64,000 bases of DNA from NCBI RefSeq assembly GCF_019236475.1, contig NZ_JAFAIX010000012.1, forward strand, positions 682,001 through 746,000, read 5' to 3'. Positions within the stretch are counted from its first letter, which is position 1, and every line of letters begins with the position of its first letter. This document shows positions 17,262 to 26,084 of the stretch, piece by piece. Under the pieces are notes generated by a model. It saw nothing but the letters and a program-made list of their open reading frames with translations, searched no databases and was not told the DNA's origin. Source of the DNA: Chitinophaga sp. (GTDB taxonomy: Bacteria; Bacteroidota; Bacteroidia; Chitinophagales; Chitinophagaceae). Made by a program: the position numbers and the translations under genes.

Positions 17262-17945
17262 ATGGCAAAAGTATTACTGATAGAAGATGAATCGCAACTC
17301 GGTGAGATTGTAAAAGACAGTCTTGAAATGAGAGGTTTCCACATGTTATATGCTTCCGATGGAAAAGAAGGCCTGCAGTTGTTTCAGCAGGAACGTCCAG
17401 ATGTGGTAGTCCTAGATATTATGATGCCCAATATGGACGGCTTTACGGTGACTACAGAGATCAGGAAACTGGATAAATATACTCCTATCATCTTCCTTAC
17501 TGCAAAATCGCAGACAGCAGATGTAGTGAAAGGATTTGAATTGGGAGGAAATGATTATCTGAAGAAACCTTTCAGCATGGATGAGTTGATTGTTCGTATC
17601 AAGGCGCTGCTCAAGCGTTTTGATGATCAGCCGCCCCGCAATTTGGAAGAAGGCGCTGTAACAATCGGACAGTATATGTTCAATTATGCAAAGCAGACGC
17701 TCACCCGCAATAGCAACACCGAATTCCTCTCCCATCGTGAAGCGGAAATTTTAAAACGCTTGTATGATAACCGGAATGAAGTGATGGAGAGAAAGACTGT
17801 ACTGCTGGACCTTTGGGGAGATGATAACTTCTTCAATGCACGCAGTATGGACGTGTTTATTACCAAACTGAGGAGATATCTGAAAGATGATAGTCGCATT
17901 CAGATTGTTAATATCAGAGGGGTGGGTTATAAGCTGATATTCTAG
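17262..17945 (+). CDS. OmpR-family response regulator
   Basis: 227 residues. Receiver domain with the acidic pair at Glu8-Asp9-Glu10, phospho-acceptor Asp52 (VVVLDIMMPNMDG), Thr/Ala at FLTAKS and Lys in LKKPF. The C-terminal winged helix covers about 130-227, ending in RSMDVFITKLRRYL and IRGVGYKLIF, typical of OmpR/PhoB regulators. It is the likely partner of the upstream kinase and may bind the GTTAA repeats upstream of this operon. Confidence 0.93.
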   Translation: MAKVLLIEDESQLGEIVKDSLEMRGFHMLYASDGKEGLQLFQQERPDVVVLDIMMPNMDGFTVTTEIRKLDKYTPIIFLTAKSQTADVVKGFELGGNDYLKKPFSMDELIVRIKALLKRFDDQPPRNLEEGAVTIGQYMFNYAKQTLTRNSNTEFLSHREAEILKRLYDNRNEVMERKTVLLDLWGDDNFFNARSMDVFITKLRRYLKDDSRIQIVNIRGVGYKLIF

Positions 17946-17950
17946 CCTGT

Positions 17951-18799
17951 TTAGGCACTCATGATAGCGGTCATTTCCGGGTTTACTTCGAAATCAATAC
18001 AAACCCGGGTGCCGCCAGGAGCATTGTTTTCATCTGTTAGGTCTTCGATTTCAAGATTGCATTTGGAGTTGAAAGAGCTGCGATAAAGTTCAATCCTTTC
18101 CATACATATTTCCATTCCTTTGGACTGATGGGCGCCTGCTTTCAGGTCCACATTACAGCGCAATGCAGCCAGGTTTCTGCCTATACCATTATCTTCCACT
18201 TCGCAGCGGAGCATATTATCTTGTGGGATACTCCAGCGCACTTGCAGGTGTTTATCTCCATCTTTTGCCATGAGACCGTGCCATATGGCGTTTTCCAGGA
18301 AAGGCTGTACCAGCATGCCCGGCAGCAGGGTGTTGTCTGGGTCAATAGCAGGATCGATGGAGAAGTTATAGTCGAATGCCTCGCTGGTGCGGAGTCGTTC
18401 TAGTTTGAGATAATATTCGAGGATTTCCATTTCTTCTTTCAGGCTGATGAGACTGCGGCTGGAATGCATGAGCACCATCCGCAGCAATCGGGCAAATCCT
18501 GAAATATATTCCTTGGCGCGGGTATTTTCTCCCGTTACCACGGCACTGTGGATGCCATTGAGGCAATTGAACACAAAATGTGGGTTTATCTGCGATTTTA
18601 GGGACACCAGTTTCATTTGTGCCAACTGTTGCCGGAGCAAAGAAACTTCGGTGGAGAGGAAAGTATTCCTGCGCTCGAAGGCCTCAGCACGGGACAAAGC
18701 GATCTTCAGTTCCCGGCGGCTGCGGAGGAAAAGAACGATAAATACAGCCATTCCGGCTGAAAGTAGTACTAGTAGCAGGGTGTAAAGCTCGACAGACAT
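17951..18799 (-). CDS. LytS/YehU-type sensor histidine kinase
   Basis: The ATG at 18799 is chosen because it places the single transmembrane helix (YTLLLVLLSAGMAVFIVLFLR) at residues 6-26; upstream codons to 18847 are polar and basic. The 282-residue protein has a short coiled coil (about 28-66) and the LytS kinase domain: acceptor His74 in INPHFVFNCLNGIH, VQPFLENAIWHG with the ATP-binding Asn intact, and VEDNGIGRN. No LytTR regulator lies directly next to it, so it is an orphan here; the LytTR regulator at 40475 is over 20 kb away. It is convergent with the OmpR regulator gene with a gap of 5 bp. Confidence 0.87.
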   Translation of the reverse strand: MSVELYTLLLVLLSAGMAVFIVLFLRSRRELKIALSRAEAFERRNTFLSTEVSLLRQQLAQMKLVSLKSQINPHFVFNCLNGIHSAVVTGENTRAKEYISGFARLLRMVLMHSSRSLISLKEEMEILEYYLKLERLRTSEAFDYNFSIDPAIDPDNTLLPGMLVQPFLENAIWHGLMAKDGDKHLQVRWSIPQDNMLRCEVEDNGIGRNLAALRCNVDLKAGAHQSKGMEICMERIELYRSSFNSKCNLEIEDLTDENNAPGGTRVCIDFEVNPEMTAIMSA

Positions 18800-18847
18800 A
18801 CAGCGAATTACGATTGAAAATATACGACTTTTAGCCTGTTTTATCAC

Positions 18848-18879
18848 TTTGCGGAAGATGCGCTAAACACTTATCTTTG
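18848..18879 (+). promoter_or_regulatory. Bacteroidota-type promoter for pheS with almost no leader
   Basis: TTTG (18848-18851), 20 bases, TATCTTTG (18872-18879). The -7 box ends 6 bases before the ATG of pheS at 18886, so the transcript would have a leader of only a few bases or none. Confidence 0.75.
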
Positions 18880-18885
18880 TTGTTT

Positions 18886-19914
18886 ATGGAACAGTTAGTA
18901 CAGCAAATAGCGGCCCACAAGGAAGAAATATTGGCCTTTACGCCAGCCAACGCCGCGGATCTGGAGCAATACCGCATCAAATTTCTGGGTACCAAAGGTA
19001 TCGTCAAAGCCCTTTTTGGGGAAATGAAGCAGGTGCCCAACGACCGTAAGAAAGAATTTGGACAGATATTAAACGAGTTTAAACAACTGGCAGAATCCAG
19101 GTATGAGCAATTCAGCGAGCTGAAAGATGCTGTTGGTGCCGATACCGAGGATATCGACTATACTTTGCCGGCTGCCCCTCACAGGTTGGGTACCCGTCAT
19201 CCTATTAGCCTAGTAAGAAATAAAATCATCCAGATCTTCGAAAGACTGGGCTTTACCATTGCGGAAGGTCCGGAAATCGAAGACGATTGGCATAACTTCA
19301 CCGCGCTGAACTTGCCGGAAAACCATCCTGCCCGTGATATGCAGGATACTTTCTTCATCAGTAAGAATCCAGACTGGCTCCTGAGAACGCAGACTTCCTC
19401 CGCACAAGTACGTGTGATGGAAGAAGGAAAATTGCCTATTCGTATTATCAGCCCAGGCCGTGTGTACAGAAATGAAACCATTTCAGCCCGTGCACACTGC
19501 TTCTTCCACCAGGTGGAAGGTCTCTATATCGACGAAAACGTGTCTTTCGCAGACCTGAAACAAACACTCTATCACTTTGTGAAAGAAATGTTTGGTGAGA
19601 ATACCGCCATTCGCTTCCGTCCATCTTACTTCCCATTCACAGAGCCAAGCGCAGAAATGGATATTTCCTGCTTTATCTGTGGTGGTACCGGCTGTAATGT
19701 TTGTAAACATACTGGCTGGGTAGAAATCCTCGGTTGCGGAATGGTGCACCCTAAAGTGCTCGCCAATTGCGGTATTGATCCGGAAAAATATACAGGCTTT
19801 GCCTTCGGTATGGGGATTGAACGTATCACCATGCTCAAATACCAGATTAAAGACCTCCGTTTGTTCTCAGAAAACGATACCCGTTTCCTGGAACAGTTTC
19901 AGGGGACAGTATAA
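18886..19914 (+). CDS. pheS: Phenylalanyl-tRNA synthetase alpha subunit
   Basis: 342 residues from the ATG at 18886; the TTG at 18877 lies within the -7 promoter box and is not used. The N-terminal coiled coil (1-85) is followed by the class II core: HPISLVRNKIIQIFERLGF, FTALNLPENHPARDMQDTFF, LLRTQTSSAQVRVM (motif 2), HQVEGLYID, and motif 3 GFAFGMGIERITML. CFICGGTGCNVCKHTGWVEILGCGMVHP is the Cys-bearing insertion typical of PheS. Charges tRNA-Phe as an alpha2beta2 enzyme; pheT is not in the window. It probably shares a transcript with the next gene, 12 bp away. Confidence 0.96.
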   Translation: MEQLVQQIAAHKEEILAFTPANAADLEQYRIKFLGTKGIVKALFGEMKQVPNDRKKEFGQILNEFKQLAESRYEQFSELKDAVGADTEDIDYTLPAAPHRLGTRHPISLVRNKIIQIFERLGFTIAEGPEIEDDWHNFTALNLPENHPARDMQDTFFISKNPDWLLRTQTSSAQVRVMEEGKLPIRIISPGRVYRNETISARAHCFFHQVEGLYIDENVSFADLKQTLYHFVKEMFGENTAIRFRPSYFPFTEPSAEMDISCFICGGTGCNVCKHTGWVEILGCGMVHPKVLANCGIDPEKYTGFAFGMGIERITMLKYQIKDLRLFSENDTRFLEQFQGTV

Positions 19915-19926
19915 AGCAATTCCCAT

Positions 19927-20775
19927 ATGATTCAAACCATCGCAGTATGCGGCGCCGGTACCATGGGCGCCGGAATTGCACAGGTAGCCGCTAACAGCGG
20001 ATTTGCTACTATCTTATTTGACATCGCTCCAGCGATGTTGGACAGGGCCAAAGCTCAAATTGAAAAGAGCCTGGCCCTGGCTGTTGATAAGGGAAGACTG
20101 AGCGCGGAAGACAAAGAAAAAACGTTGAAAAATCTTCGATATACAAATAATATCGAAGACTGTATCGCAGATGTCATCATTGAAGCCATCGTGGAGAAAC
20201 CGGAAGCTAAATCTTCCTTGTTCAACCAACTGGCCGAATTCAATCACACCGATACCATCTTCGCGACGAACACCTCTTCCCTTTCTGTATCAACAATTGC
20301 TGCTTCAGTGGCAGTAAATCCATCCAGGGTAGTAGGGATGCACTTTTTCAATCCTGCCCATGCGATGAAACTGGTTGAAGTAGTATCCGGCTCGCAGACG
20401 TCTGAAATAGCGGCCAACACTATATTTGCGCTTGCCAAACAAATGGGTAAAACCCCGGTAAACGTTAAAGATTCTCCTGGTTTTATTGTGAATCGTGTGG
20501 CCAGACATTATTACCTGGAAGCCATGACAATTGCAGAAGATGGATTGGCAGATTTCAGTGCCATTGATAATTTGCTGGAAGCAGCAGGTTTCAGAATGGG
20601 GCCTTTCGCATTGATGGATCTTATCGGGAATGATATTAATCTAGCGGTATCACAGTCGCTCTATGATGCTTTTCAACATGCGCCGCGTTTTAAGCCTAAC
20701 CGACTGCAAGAACAACGAGTAAAAGAAGGGAAACTTGGCCGGAAAACAGGACTCGGTTTCTATCGCTACGAGTAA
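19927..20775 (+). CDS. 3-hydroxyacyl-CoA (3-hydroxybutyryl-CoA) dehydrogenase
   Basis: 282 residues. The NAD-binding motif GAGTMGAGIAQVAA starts at residue 9. The conserved HFFNPAHAMKLVEVV carries the catalytic His with Glu, and SPGFIVNRV and GNDINLAVS belong to the C-terminal dimerisation domain. The final segment EGKLGRKTGLGFYRY is characteristic of stand-alone Hbd/PaaH enzymes. It oxidises (S)-3-hydroxyacyl-CoA in fatty-acid or phenylacetate degradation, or runs in reverse. No other beta-oxidation gene lies nearby, so the pathway cannot be fixed. Confidence 0.92.
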   Translation: MIQTIAVCGAGTMGAGIAQVAANSGFATILFDIAPAMLDRAKAQIEKSLALAVDKGRLSAEDKEKTLKNLRYTNNIEDCIADVIIEAIVEKPEAKSSLFNQLAEFNHTDTIFATNTSSLSVSTIAASVAVNPSRVVGMHFFNPAHAMKLVEVVSGSQTSEIAANTIFALAKQMGKTPVNVKDSPGFIVNRVARHYYLEAMTIAEDGLADFSAIDNLLEAAGFRMGPFALMDLIGNDINLAVSQSLYDAFQHAPRFKPNRLQEQRVKEGKLGRKTGLGFYRYE

Positions 20776-20832
20776 TATCCTACAAACTGCCTATTTTTGG
20801 GCCTCCTATATTGTATAAAAGAATTTCTTCTC

Positions 20833-21816
20833 ATGATTTTAGTAACCGGCGGAACTGGTCTTTTAGGTAGTCATCTTATTCGTTCATTGGTGGAGGCAGG
20901 CAAACCTGTGCGTGCAATTTACCGCAAGGAACCGGCTGCGCAACTGGAGGATATCCGCCACAAAATTGAATGGGTACAAGGTGATATCTTGGATGTAGTT
21001 GGCCTGGAAGAAGTGATGGAAGGCATTAAGCAGGTGTATCATTGTGCGGGTATGGTATCTTTTGCACCTGGCAATAATAGCCTGAGAAAAGTGAATGTAG
21101 AAGGCACTGCCAATGTAGTGAATATTGCACTGGATGCAGGTGTGGAAAAACTCGTGCATGTCAGTTCCGTAGCTGCCCTTGGAAGAGCCAAAGACGGTGA
21201 ACATATCAGCGAAGAGAGTGAATGGGTGCCTAGCAAGCATAATTCCCAATATGCAGTGAGTAAGTTTGATGGTGAGCTGGAAGTATGGAGAGGTATAGCA
21301 GAAGGGCTACCGGCTGCTATTGTAAACCCTTCCATTATTCTTGGTAGCGGTTTCTGGGAAGATGGTTCCAGCGCAATTTTCAAGAATGTTTATAAAGAAT
21401 TCCCTTACTATACCAGAGGCGTTAATGGGTTTGTAGATGTCAGAGATGTAGCCAAAGCGATGATCATGCTGATGGATGCACCGGTGTCTGGCCAACGTTT
21501 TATCCTTTCTGCCGATAACTGGAGCTACAAGGACCTGTTTACTTCCATGGCTAATGCTTTACATCGTAAACCGCCTGTAAAAGAAGCGACTCCGTTTATG
21601 ACGGGGTTGGTATGGCGAGTAGAGAGACTAAAGCAGATGTTTGGAGGCAAGTCTCCCCTTATCACCAAAGAAACAGCACATACGGCACAGTTGAAGGTCT
21701 ATTATGACAACAGTAAAATTCAGCAATTCCTGCCGGAATTCCATTTCCGTTCCTTGGAGACGACCATTGCGGAAACCTGTCAGGATTACCTGAGAGACCA
21801 CTCATCGCAGCAGTAG
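20833..21816 (+). CDS. NAD-dependent epimerase/dihydroflavonol-4-reductase-like dehydrogenase
   Basis: The ATG at 20833 starts MILVTGGTGLLGSHLI, the Rossmann GxxGxxG motif at the expected distance from the N-terminus; the TTG at 20797 would add a non-conserved tail. 327 residues. The extended-SDR features are VDVRDVAKAM, the YAVSKFDGE motif (Tyr-x-x-x-Lys) and HVSSVAALG. The family acts on sugar nucleotides, flavonoids or lipids; the sequence does not fix the substrate. TATTTTTG at 20792-20799 resembles a -7 box. The 3' end overlaps the convergent gene at 21802 by 15 bp. Confidence 0.87.
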   Translation: MILVTGGTGLLGSHLIRSLVEAGKPVRAIYRKEPAAQLEDIRHKIEWVQGDILDVVGLEEVMEGIKQVYHCAGMVSFAPGNNSLRKVNVEGTANVVNIALDAGVEKLVHVSSVAALGRAKDGEHISEESEWVPSKHNSQYAVSKFDGELEVWRGIAEGLPAAIVNPSIILGSGFWEDGSSAIFKNVYKEFPYYTRGVNGFVDVRDVAKAMIMLMDAPVSGQRFILSADNWSYKDLFTSMANALHRKPPVKEATPFMTGLVWRVERLKQMFGGKSPLITKETAHTAQLKVYYDNSKIQQFLPEFHFRSLETTIAETCQDYLRDHSSQQ

Positions 21817-22476
21817 AGTGCCGATAGCGGCTGCAATTACATTGGAAGTATATTCATCCAGGTCGTTTCTGACCCATATTCTTGGCATTTTGCCGGGGAT
21901 AACAGCCGCTATATCCTTCTTCCCTTTTCTGAATACGTAACAGATATTTTCGTAGGAATTTACCTTCCCGAAGTAATTATTTGCGGAGACACGGATACTC
22001 TCCCCTTCCGTGCGCAATATACCAGCAGGTTTATTGTCATTTAAGTCCATGTACGCAGACGGTTTCAATATCAATTCCCAACGTTTTAAGGGGGCATTTT
22101 TGGTGTCTGAGAACAGGGCGTACCAGAATATCGCCTTATCAGATTCTCGGTCCAAATAGTCCGGTAAATCGCGGTTGAGGAAGGCGATATGAGAGATCTC
22201 CATTGCTTGTACCGCTATACGGGTACCTTTTCCGGAGATGGTGAAGTTGAATGCATTTTTAGGGGCGGTGATATTTCCGGTGATGCGTTCATCTACCCCA
22301 TTTTTGCGGGAGGAGGTGTTATAGGGACCGTAAGTGATGGTTTTGGCGGTAAACCAGCCGTCGTCTATGGTGATATGCCACAGGTTAACAGAGTCGTACA
22401 GATCGTCGTGGGGAGTGCGTTGGGCACTGGCTACAGCGCTTATTAACAGCAGCCAGGCAGCGAGGAGATATCTCAT
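21802..22476 (-). CDS. Secreted protein of unknown function
   Basis: 224 residues with a clear signal peptide (MRYLLAAWLLLISAVASAQ, cleavage after residue 18 or 19). The mature part is probably mostly beta-strand (WHITIDDGWFTAKTITYGPYNT, ISGKGTRIAVQAMEISHIAFL, KRWELILKP, ENICYVFRKGKKDIAAVI) with no Cys-rich or catalytic motif that I recognise. It may be a lineage-restricted periplasmic protein. It is a single gene, convergent with the epimerase gene and separated from lpxD by 111 bp. Confidence 0.65.
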   Translation of the reverse strand: MRYLLAAWLLLISAVASAQRTPHDDLYDSVNLWHITIDDGWFTAKTITYGPYNTSSRKNGVDERITGNITAPKNAFNFTISGKGTRIAVQAMEISHIAFLNRDLPDYLDRESDKAIFWYALFSDTKNAPLKRWELILKPSAYMDLNDNKPAGILRTEGESIRVSANNYFGKVNSYENICYVFRKGKKDIAAVIPGKMPRIWVRNDLDEYTSNVIAAAIGTLLLR

Positions 22477-22587
22477 AAAACACTTTTAAAAACAAAGGGG
22501 GCTGACCTAAAGGTAATGCAACACAATCGTAATATCTGTTGGATTATCTTTTGCCAGCCCCGAATGTAATATATTTTATGGCTGAGA

Positions 22588-23535
22588 TCAGGAGAGATGT
22601 TTAATCTTTTCCCAGATTTCAGGGATACGTTTGATCCATGCCAGTTCTTTCTTTTTATAGCGGGCATCTTCAGCAGGAGTACCGAAGTATACTTTGCCAC
22701 CTTCCAGGGAGCTTGGAACGCCACTTTGTGCAAGTACTATTGCGTTCTTACCGATCACTAGATCTTTAGAAACGCCTACTTGACCCCAGAGGATTACATT
22801 GTCTTCGATCAGTGCTTTACCACCGATACCTACCTGTGCAGCAAAGAGACAGTTCTTACCCACAACGGTACCATGACCGATATGGATCATGTTATCGAAT
22901 TTAGTACCACGACCGATGATGGTATCGCCACTCACGCCTTTGTCGATGGTGCAACCGGCTCCTATTTCCACATCATCTTCGATGATAACCCTTCCACAGC
23001 TTTCCAGTTTATCGTACATCACTTCTCTATCTGCTCTTTTCTTGAAGTAAAAAGCATCCGCACCGATGATAGTACCTGCATGGATGATAACATTATCACC
23101 GATAACAGAGTGGTCGTAGATGGTTACATTTGGATGGATAAGACAGTTGCGACCAATACGCACATGATTGCCAATGAATACGTTAGGCTGAATAACAGTG
23201 CCTTCACCTATCACAGCGGTATCACTGATTGCTTTAGTGGCAGGTTCAAAAGGGCGGAAATGTTTTACGAGTTTTACATAGGCACTGAAAGGATCGTTCA
23301 GTACAAGTAAAGCCTTCCCATCCGGGCATTCAACTTTCTTGTTGATGATGATAATGGTTGCTGCGGAATTCAGACTGGCAGCATAGTATTTTTCAAAGTC
23401 TACAAAGGAGATATCTCCAGGAGTAACCTTATGTATTTCGTTGATGCCGGTGGCCATCAACTGGGTGTTGCCAACCAGCTCTGCGCCTATCAGTGATGCG
23501 ATTTCCGTTACGGCAACAGGTGCTTCGAACTTCAT
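22588..23535 (-). CDS. lpxD: LpxD-like UDP-3-O-acylglucosamine N-acyltransferase
   Basis: 315 residues. The N-terminal domain (about 1-100, TEIASLIGAELVGN, GDISFVDFEKYYAASLNSAATIIII) binds uridine in LpxD; a left-handed beta-helix of hexapeptide repeats follows (IGEGTVIQPNVFIGNHVRIG and many further turns), with the catalytic-type His in IHIGHGTVVG. The C-terminal helix KKKELAWIKRIPEIWEKI is shorter than in classical LpxD. The enzyme adds the second 3-hydroxyacyl chain to lipid A precursor. Bacteroidota often have two LpxD-like genes; this may be the second type. A TACCTTTG -7-like box on the minus strand at 23577-23570 gives a leader of about 30 bases. Confidence 0.8.
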   Translation of the reverse strand: MKFEAPVAVTEIASLIGAELVGNTQLMATGINEIHKVTPGDISFVDFEKYYAASLNSAATIIIINKKVECPDGKALLVLNDPFSAYVKLVKHFRPFEPATKAISDTAVIGEGTVIQPNVFIGNHVRIGRNCLIHPNVTIYDHSVIGDNVIIHAGTIIGADAFYFKKRADREVMYDKLESCGRVIIEDDVEIGAGCTIDKGVSGDTIIGRGTKFDNMIHIGHGTVVGKNCLFAAQVGIGGKALIEDNVILWGQVGVSKDLVIGKNAIVLAQSGVPSSLEGGKVYFGTPAEDARYKKKELAWIKRIPEIWEKIKHLS

Positions 23536-23776
23536 ATGATCTGAGTTATGGAATTATAATAAAGTGGAACAAAGGTAGTAAATCAGTATGTGTAAAGATG
23601 ATTTTCTGAGAGGAAGTTGATGATGTTTTCAAAGATGCATTCTGTTGTTATCCACAATTATTTTAGTAGTGTGAATAAAATTTTTTGTAAAATTTTTCTT
23701 TTGTCATGAAATTCTTTTTAATATTGTGTAGGGAATTTTGTTTCCCTGTACTTACTAACCCATTCACATAATAAGA

Positions 23777-23809
23777 AAGTCTGATTGTATACACGGTCAG
23801 ACTTTTTTT
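23777..23809 (+). terminator. Orphan intrinsic terminator on the plus strand
   Basis: AAGTCTGA pairs with TCAGACTT around a 12-base loop, followed by six more T. No plus-strand gene lies upstream for nearly 2 kb, so if it works it must end a short unannotated transcript. Confidence 0.6.
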
Positions 23810-23942
23810 ATTGCCTCTGAAATCCGCTACAGCACTACGTTTCATCAGATCACATTTTTCACTGCATATAAAAGTGGTTACACTTTGCCTCCTGATTTCA
23901 TCCAGAAAGGTGATTGAGCTTTCGGACATCACAAAAGCCGGG

Positions 23943-23981
23943 AAGCCCGATTTTTTAAAATTGGATTAAAAAATCGGGCTT
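23943..23981. terminator. Bidirectional hairpin terminator after hemN
   Basis: AAGCCCGATTTTTTAA pairs perfectly (16 bp) with TTAAAAAATCGGGCTT around a 7-base loop, 24 bases past the hemN stop. The stem itself holds the A and T runs, so it should end transcripts from either side. Confidence 0.85.
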
Positions 23982-24005
23982 ATCCGGCAGCATTTATAGT
24001 CAGGA

Positions 24006-25364
24006 TTAAATAGCGCTGCTAAATAATTGGGTGGCGGGTAATTTTCGCCATAATCTCGCATCAAAAGCCATACAGATATTTCTTATAAACGTTCTGCCGG
24101 CAGGTGTTACAGCTACTTTATCTGGTATTACGGAAACGAGTCCGTCATGTTCGAGTTCCTGTAGTCTGTCTATTCCTTCAATCACTGCATCACACTGTGT
24201 ATCCGCCTTGCGCCAGCTTGTTTCAAAGTTGCACATTAGGTCGTGGATATGTTTTCTGATGAGGAGGTCTTCGTTGGTGAGAATATGCCCTCTTGTAACT
24301 GGAAACTCTCCTTTGTTTACTTTTTCCTGGTAAGCAGTAGTACTCTTTTCATTTTGTGCATATGCATACCAGTTATCGCCGATTGAAGATGCACCTAATC
24401 CCACCAAGAGGGTTGTGTGCAACACAGTATAACCCATGAAGTTACGGTGCAATATGCCAGCGTTCCATGCGGTGTACAATTCGTCTCCCGGTAGGGCAAA
24501 ATGGTCCATACCAATCTCCGTATACCCCGCTGCTGTGAATAATTCCCTTCCTTTCTCATACAATCTTCTTTTCTCCGCATCCTTAGGAAGGTCCGCTTCA
24601 TCATACTTGCGTTGACCTACACCTTTCACCCAAGGAACATGTGCATAACTATAGAAAGAAATCCTATCCGGACGCAGTTGCATTACTTTTTCAATGGTAT
24701 CCGTTACACTCTCTATGGTTTGCAGTGGCAAGCCATAAATCAAATCAAAATTGATAGAAGTAAAACCTGTTTCACGGGCATGCTTCATTACAGTTTCCAC
24801 TGTTTCAAAGGGTTGTATACGATTGATGATCTCTTGTACTTTCGGATCGAAGTCTTGTATACCTAAGCTCACTCTTCTGAAGCCAAATTGATATAACAGC
24901 TCCAGGTGCTCCCTGGTAGTATTGTTTGGATGGCCTTCAAAGCTGAGTGCAGCATCTGGCATTAGCTCCGCAGTGTCGAAAATTCCTTTCAGCAACTGCC
25001 CCAGGTTGGTGGCACTGAAAAAGGTAGGAGTACCACCACCCAGATGTAATTCCCGGATACGCGGTTTGCCACCAAAGACATCGGTATACAGTTTCCATTC
25101 TTTCAGCAGCGTAGCGATATAAGGCTCTTCTACCTGATGATTGATGGTGATATGTTTGTTACAGCCGCAGTAAGTGCAAAGCTTCTCACAGAAAGGCAAA
25201 TGGATATATAAACTCATACCTTCCTTTTCATTGGACTCGTCAAAAGATTTTTTTAGCAGAGCCTTCCATTGATCGAGGTGAAAAGTAGTTTCGTCCCAGT
25301 AAGGAACGGTAGGATAACTGGTATATCGTGGTGCTGCCACATTATATTTCTGTAGTAGACTCAT
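24006..25364 (-). CDS. hemN: Oxygen-independent coproporphyrinogen III oxidase (radical SAM)
   Basis: 452 residues. Radical-SAM cluster C59-x3-C63-x2-C66 plus C68 (FCEKLCTYCGC), preceded by the HemN-typical RYTSYPTVPYW. Other HemN pieces are ELHLGGGTPTF, FEGHPNNTT, RVSLGIQDFDP, GLPLQTIESV and GMDHFALPGDEL. It decarboxylates coproporphyrinogen III without oxygen, so it allows heme synthesis when oxygen is low. It is the last gene of the cbb3 cluster, 5 bp after the TauE/SafE-like gene, which fits heme supply for the cbb3 oxidase. A strong terminator follows. Confidence 0.95.
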   Translation of the reverse strand: MSLLQKYNVAAPRYTSYPTVPYWDETTFHLDQWKALLKKSFDESNEKEGMSLYIHLPFCEKLCTYCGCNKHITINHQVEEPYIATLLKEWKLYTDVFGGKPRIRELHLGGGTPTFFSATNLGQLLKGIFDTAELMPDAALSFEGHPNNTTREHLELLYQFGFRRVSLGIQDFDPKVQEIINRIQPFETVETVMKHARETGFTSINFDLIYGLPLQTIESVTDTIEKVMQLRPDRISFYSYAHVPWVKGVGQRKYDEADLPKDAEKRRLYEKGRELFTAAGYTEIGMDHFALPGDELYTAWNAGILHRNFMGYTVLHTTLLVGLGASSIGDNWYAYAQNEKSTTAYQEKVNKGEFPVTRGHILTNEDLLIRKHIHDLMCNFETSWRKADTQCDAVIEGIDRLQELEHDGLVSVIPDKVAVTPAGRTFIRNICMAFDARLWRKLPATQLFSSAI

Positions 25365-25369
25365 GGTGG

Positions 25370-26080
25370 TTATGGTTTATGACAGTGTATGTAGGTCCTG
25401 TCTGGCGTACTGCTGAGGATTGGACTGATATAAGGTATGCCGAGATTCATCCCGCGCATGATCAACAGAATACCCATGACTGCAATCATGTAGGGAACTG
25501 CTTTTCTAATTTTATTCCGGACAGGAATACTAAGCAGATGTCCGAACCATGCTGCAGCAGTCATGGCAGGGAGCGTGCCGGCGCCAAATGCTGTCATGAA
25601 TAGCATCCCTTTTTCTACAGTGCCCGTAGATGTAGCGCCGGCAATTCCCATATATACCAACCCGCAGGGCAACAAACCATTCAAGATTCCGATGGCATAC
25701 AGTGTACGAAAACGCTGTGCTGCCAATAGGCGGCCCAATTCCGCCTTTATTTTACCTGTAATTACTCCCGGCATGGTTACACGTACCTTGTTGCTGCCCG
25801 CAATAAAATTGAGCAATACGGCGGCCAATAGGAGTAATCCCATGGTGACAGACAACCGTTGTTGAAAGCCCGCCATTACCACCTGTTTTCCCATCCATCC
25901 AAACAATCCTCCTAGTAATGCGTAGGTGCTAATTCTGCCGGCGTTGTACAACAGTATTCCTGCCATTTTACGACCGCCTTCCAGGTGTCTGACTGGTAAG
26001 GTGAGGGCAATAGGCCCACACATTCCCACGCAGTGAAAACTGCCTGCAAAGCCGATTAAAAAAGCAGTGAGTGTAAACAT
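25370..26080 (-). CDS. TauE/SafE-like (DsbD_2-type) membrane protein of the cbb3 cluster
   Basis: 236 residues with about six transmembrane helices. The first holds FAGSFHCVGMCGPIALTLP, a Cys/Met-rich motif, and the fourth LNGLLPCGLVYMGIAGATSTG, a Pro-Cys motif; both are typical of the 'sulfite exporter TauE/SafE' proteins found beside cbb3 oxidase genes. These Cys and His residues suggest copper or thiol handling rather than sulfite export, but that is inference from context. It lies 4 bp after ccoH and 5 bp before hemN. Confidence 0.8.
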   Translation of the reverse strand: MFTLTAFLIGFAGSFHCVGMCGPIALTLPVRHLEGGRKMAGILLYNAGRISTYALLGGLFGWMGKQVVMAGFQQRLSVTMGLLLLAAVLLNFIAGSNKVRVTMPGVITGKIKAELGRLLAAQRFRTLYAIGILNGLLPCGLVYMGIAGATSTGTVEKGMLFMTAFGAGTLPAMTAAAWFGHLLSIPVRNKIRKAVPYMIAVMGILLIMRGMNLGIPYISPILSSTPDRTYIHCHKP

Positions 26081-26084
26081 GTCG

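Larger units (their letters stand above)
23536..24005. other. 470-bp intergenic region with two strong hairpins and no convincing gene
   Basis: The region between lpxD and hemN, both on the minus strand, is AT-rich. It holds a -7-like box for lpxD (23570-23577), an inverted repeat TAGGGAA / TTTCCCTGT near 23730, an orphan terminator-like hairpin (23777-23809) and the hemN terminator (23943-23981). An 89-codon open frame on the minus strand (23663-23932) runs straight through a hairpin and has no coding character. A small RNA on the plus strand is possible. Confidence 0.5.

Noticed and set aside
22497..22562. GGGGCTG ... CAGCCCC inverted repeat downstream of lpxD
   Set aside because: Only 7 bp with a gap of about 50 bases and no T-run; expected by chance.
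23663..23932. 89-codon open frame on the minus strand between lpxD and hemN
   Set aside because: It runs through a terminator-like hairpin, has no recognisable protein features and lies in an AT-rich gap; no ribosome-binding or promoter support.
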